From contig MU400528.1 of the NCBI GenBank assembly GCA_022578965.1, positions 62,001-126,000 of the forward strand: a stretch of DNA of 64,000 nt. The letters are read 5' to 3'. The DNA is from Xylaria sp. FL1777. Lineage: Eukaryota > Ascomycota > Sordariomycetes > Xylariales > Xylariaceae. Below, in pieces: positions 63,335 through 64,000 of the stretch (position 1 is the stretch's first letter; each line of letters begins with the position of its first letter). The notes beneath the pieces are model-generated. The model was not told the origin of the DNA and searched no databases. It was given only the letters and a program-made list of their open reading frames with translations. The translations under genes were made by a program, and so were the position numbers.

Positions 63335-64000
63335 ATGGAGCGCAGCGTACACGACAGGTATGATGCCCAAAGCTCTCTATGTCCTCATGTGCGGATCTTT
63401 TGGCCGATTTGCTAACTGTTGCTCTTGAATAGCTACACACCCAATTGGGCTCAGTACTTTAGCTCCGAAGGTCGTATCCTTCCCGACGTGAACCTCTCCG
63501 TAGATTGCGGTATTTGTTGCCGTGAGCTTGCTGTCACTAAAAAAGTCGACGACGACCACGAGTCCTTTAGCGTGCTGCCTTGCGGCCACGTTTTTGGCTT
63601 TCAATGCCTCTCGTTGTGGTTCTGTGAGCGGCCGACTTGCCCGATGTGTCGGAAGAGTTGGTGGCACCACGCCTGCGGTCATAACTTCAAGCTCAGCGAA
63701 TTCTCAGGCGGCAAAGAGTTCAATATCCACGATCTACCACGAGTAATAGACCCAGCAGAGCTACCGGGCCGCTGTAACTATTGCATAAACTCTCCTAGCA
63801 CCAGCAACTACTACTACCCGCCCCTGTTCCAACCGAGACCTGGAACTCTCAACTACGAGGAGCACCAAGGCGGCGTGCTGCACAGCATATTGGGGATGCG
63901 ATATAATGCGCCACTACAACCTTTCACCAGAGACGTGCCACCTGGGATAGAATATACTTATCATCGTCATGGTGTCAACCGCAATAACGCTCCATGGCGG
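63335..64000 (+). CDS. RING-type zinc finger protein, second of a tandem pair (3' end outside)
   Basis: Exons 63335-63357 and 63433-64000; the 75-bp intron (CAG|GTATGA ... GAATAG) completes a serine codon. The frame is open at the right edge, so the C terminus is missing; 197 residues are seen. The RING-like domain reads CGICCREL, LPCGHVFGFQCLSLWF and CPMCRKSW, followed as in the neighbour by a second module HACGHNFKL and, about 30 residues later, GRCNYCINS. Its spacing between second and third ligands is shorter than in the first gene. Apart from the metal ligands and the order of motifs the two proteins differ greatly, so any duplication is old. Possible E3 ligase; substrate unknown. Confidence 0.82.

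Noticed and set aside
1..64000. CRISPR arrays, operons, intact transposons or a biosynthetic cluster
   Set aside because: No regularly spaced repeats, transposase or reverse transcriptase motifs, and no PKS, NRPS or terpene synthase genes were seen; the genes are separate housekeeping and regulatory loci.

Overview
The window is a gene-dense nuclear segment of a filamentous ascomycete (Pezizomycotina, most likely a Sordariomycete). The case rests on short spliceosomal introns (mostly 51-180 bp, GT...AG, often with a CTAAC/CTGAC branch site), genes transcribed singly with no operon logic, and fungal lineage markers: an AreB/ASD-4-type GATA factor with a C-terminal coiled coil, a PalF/Rim8 arrestin, flavocytochrome b2, HxB molybdenum cofactor sulfurase and a SEC4 GTPase. 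I see no intact transposon, rRNA, tRNA or CRISPR array. All gene models, splice sites included, were built by eye from the sequence.

Layout, left to right. 1-827 (-) is a secreted RNase T2 cut by the left edge. 3206-4545 (-) is a kinase-fold protein with an altered catalytic loop. It is divergent from SEC4 (5393-6307, +). 6888-8410 (-) is an uncharacterised, probably mitochondrial protein, divergent from an AFG2-type double AAA ATPase (9153-11409, +). 13074-14157 (-) is an unusual Rab GTPase with a long insert. 15890-16350 (-) is a decayed gene. 17134-18989 (-) is a cytochrome b2-type lactate dehydrogenase. 20477-22380 (-) is a PHO84-type phosphate transporter. 25863-27184 (-) is HGH1 (eEF2 chaperone), head to head with the intron-packed ENP1/bystin gene (27570-30952, +). 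33317-35935 (+) is the AreB-type GATA factor. 36713-37141 (-) is a small membrane protein, and 37916-39333 (+) is a PP4 catalytic subunit. 40170-46088 (-) is a 1972-residue intronless gene that I do not recognise. 48168-49976 (+) is a GH13 alpha-glucosidase, convergent with hxB (50185-52710, -). hxB is divergent from CDC6 (53495-55487, +). 58416-60873 (+) is palF. 61695-62537 and 63335-64000 (both +, the second cut by the right edge) are tandem RING-type genes.

The genes do not form one pathway. Local logic is visible in three places: HGH1 and ENP1 (translation and 40S assembly) share a 385-bp promoter; the CDC6 promoter carries a cluster of MluI-type cell-cycle boxes; and the two RING genes share an identical TATA element at nearly the same distance from their starts. 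The most interesting unexplained items are the giant orphan gene (three NPF motifs and a three-fold KTL motif near its C terminus), a 3-nucleotide exon predicted in ENP1, the tandem extended RING genes, and palindromic TACCTAGGTA-type motifs scattered through the intergenic DNA.
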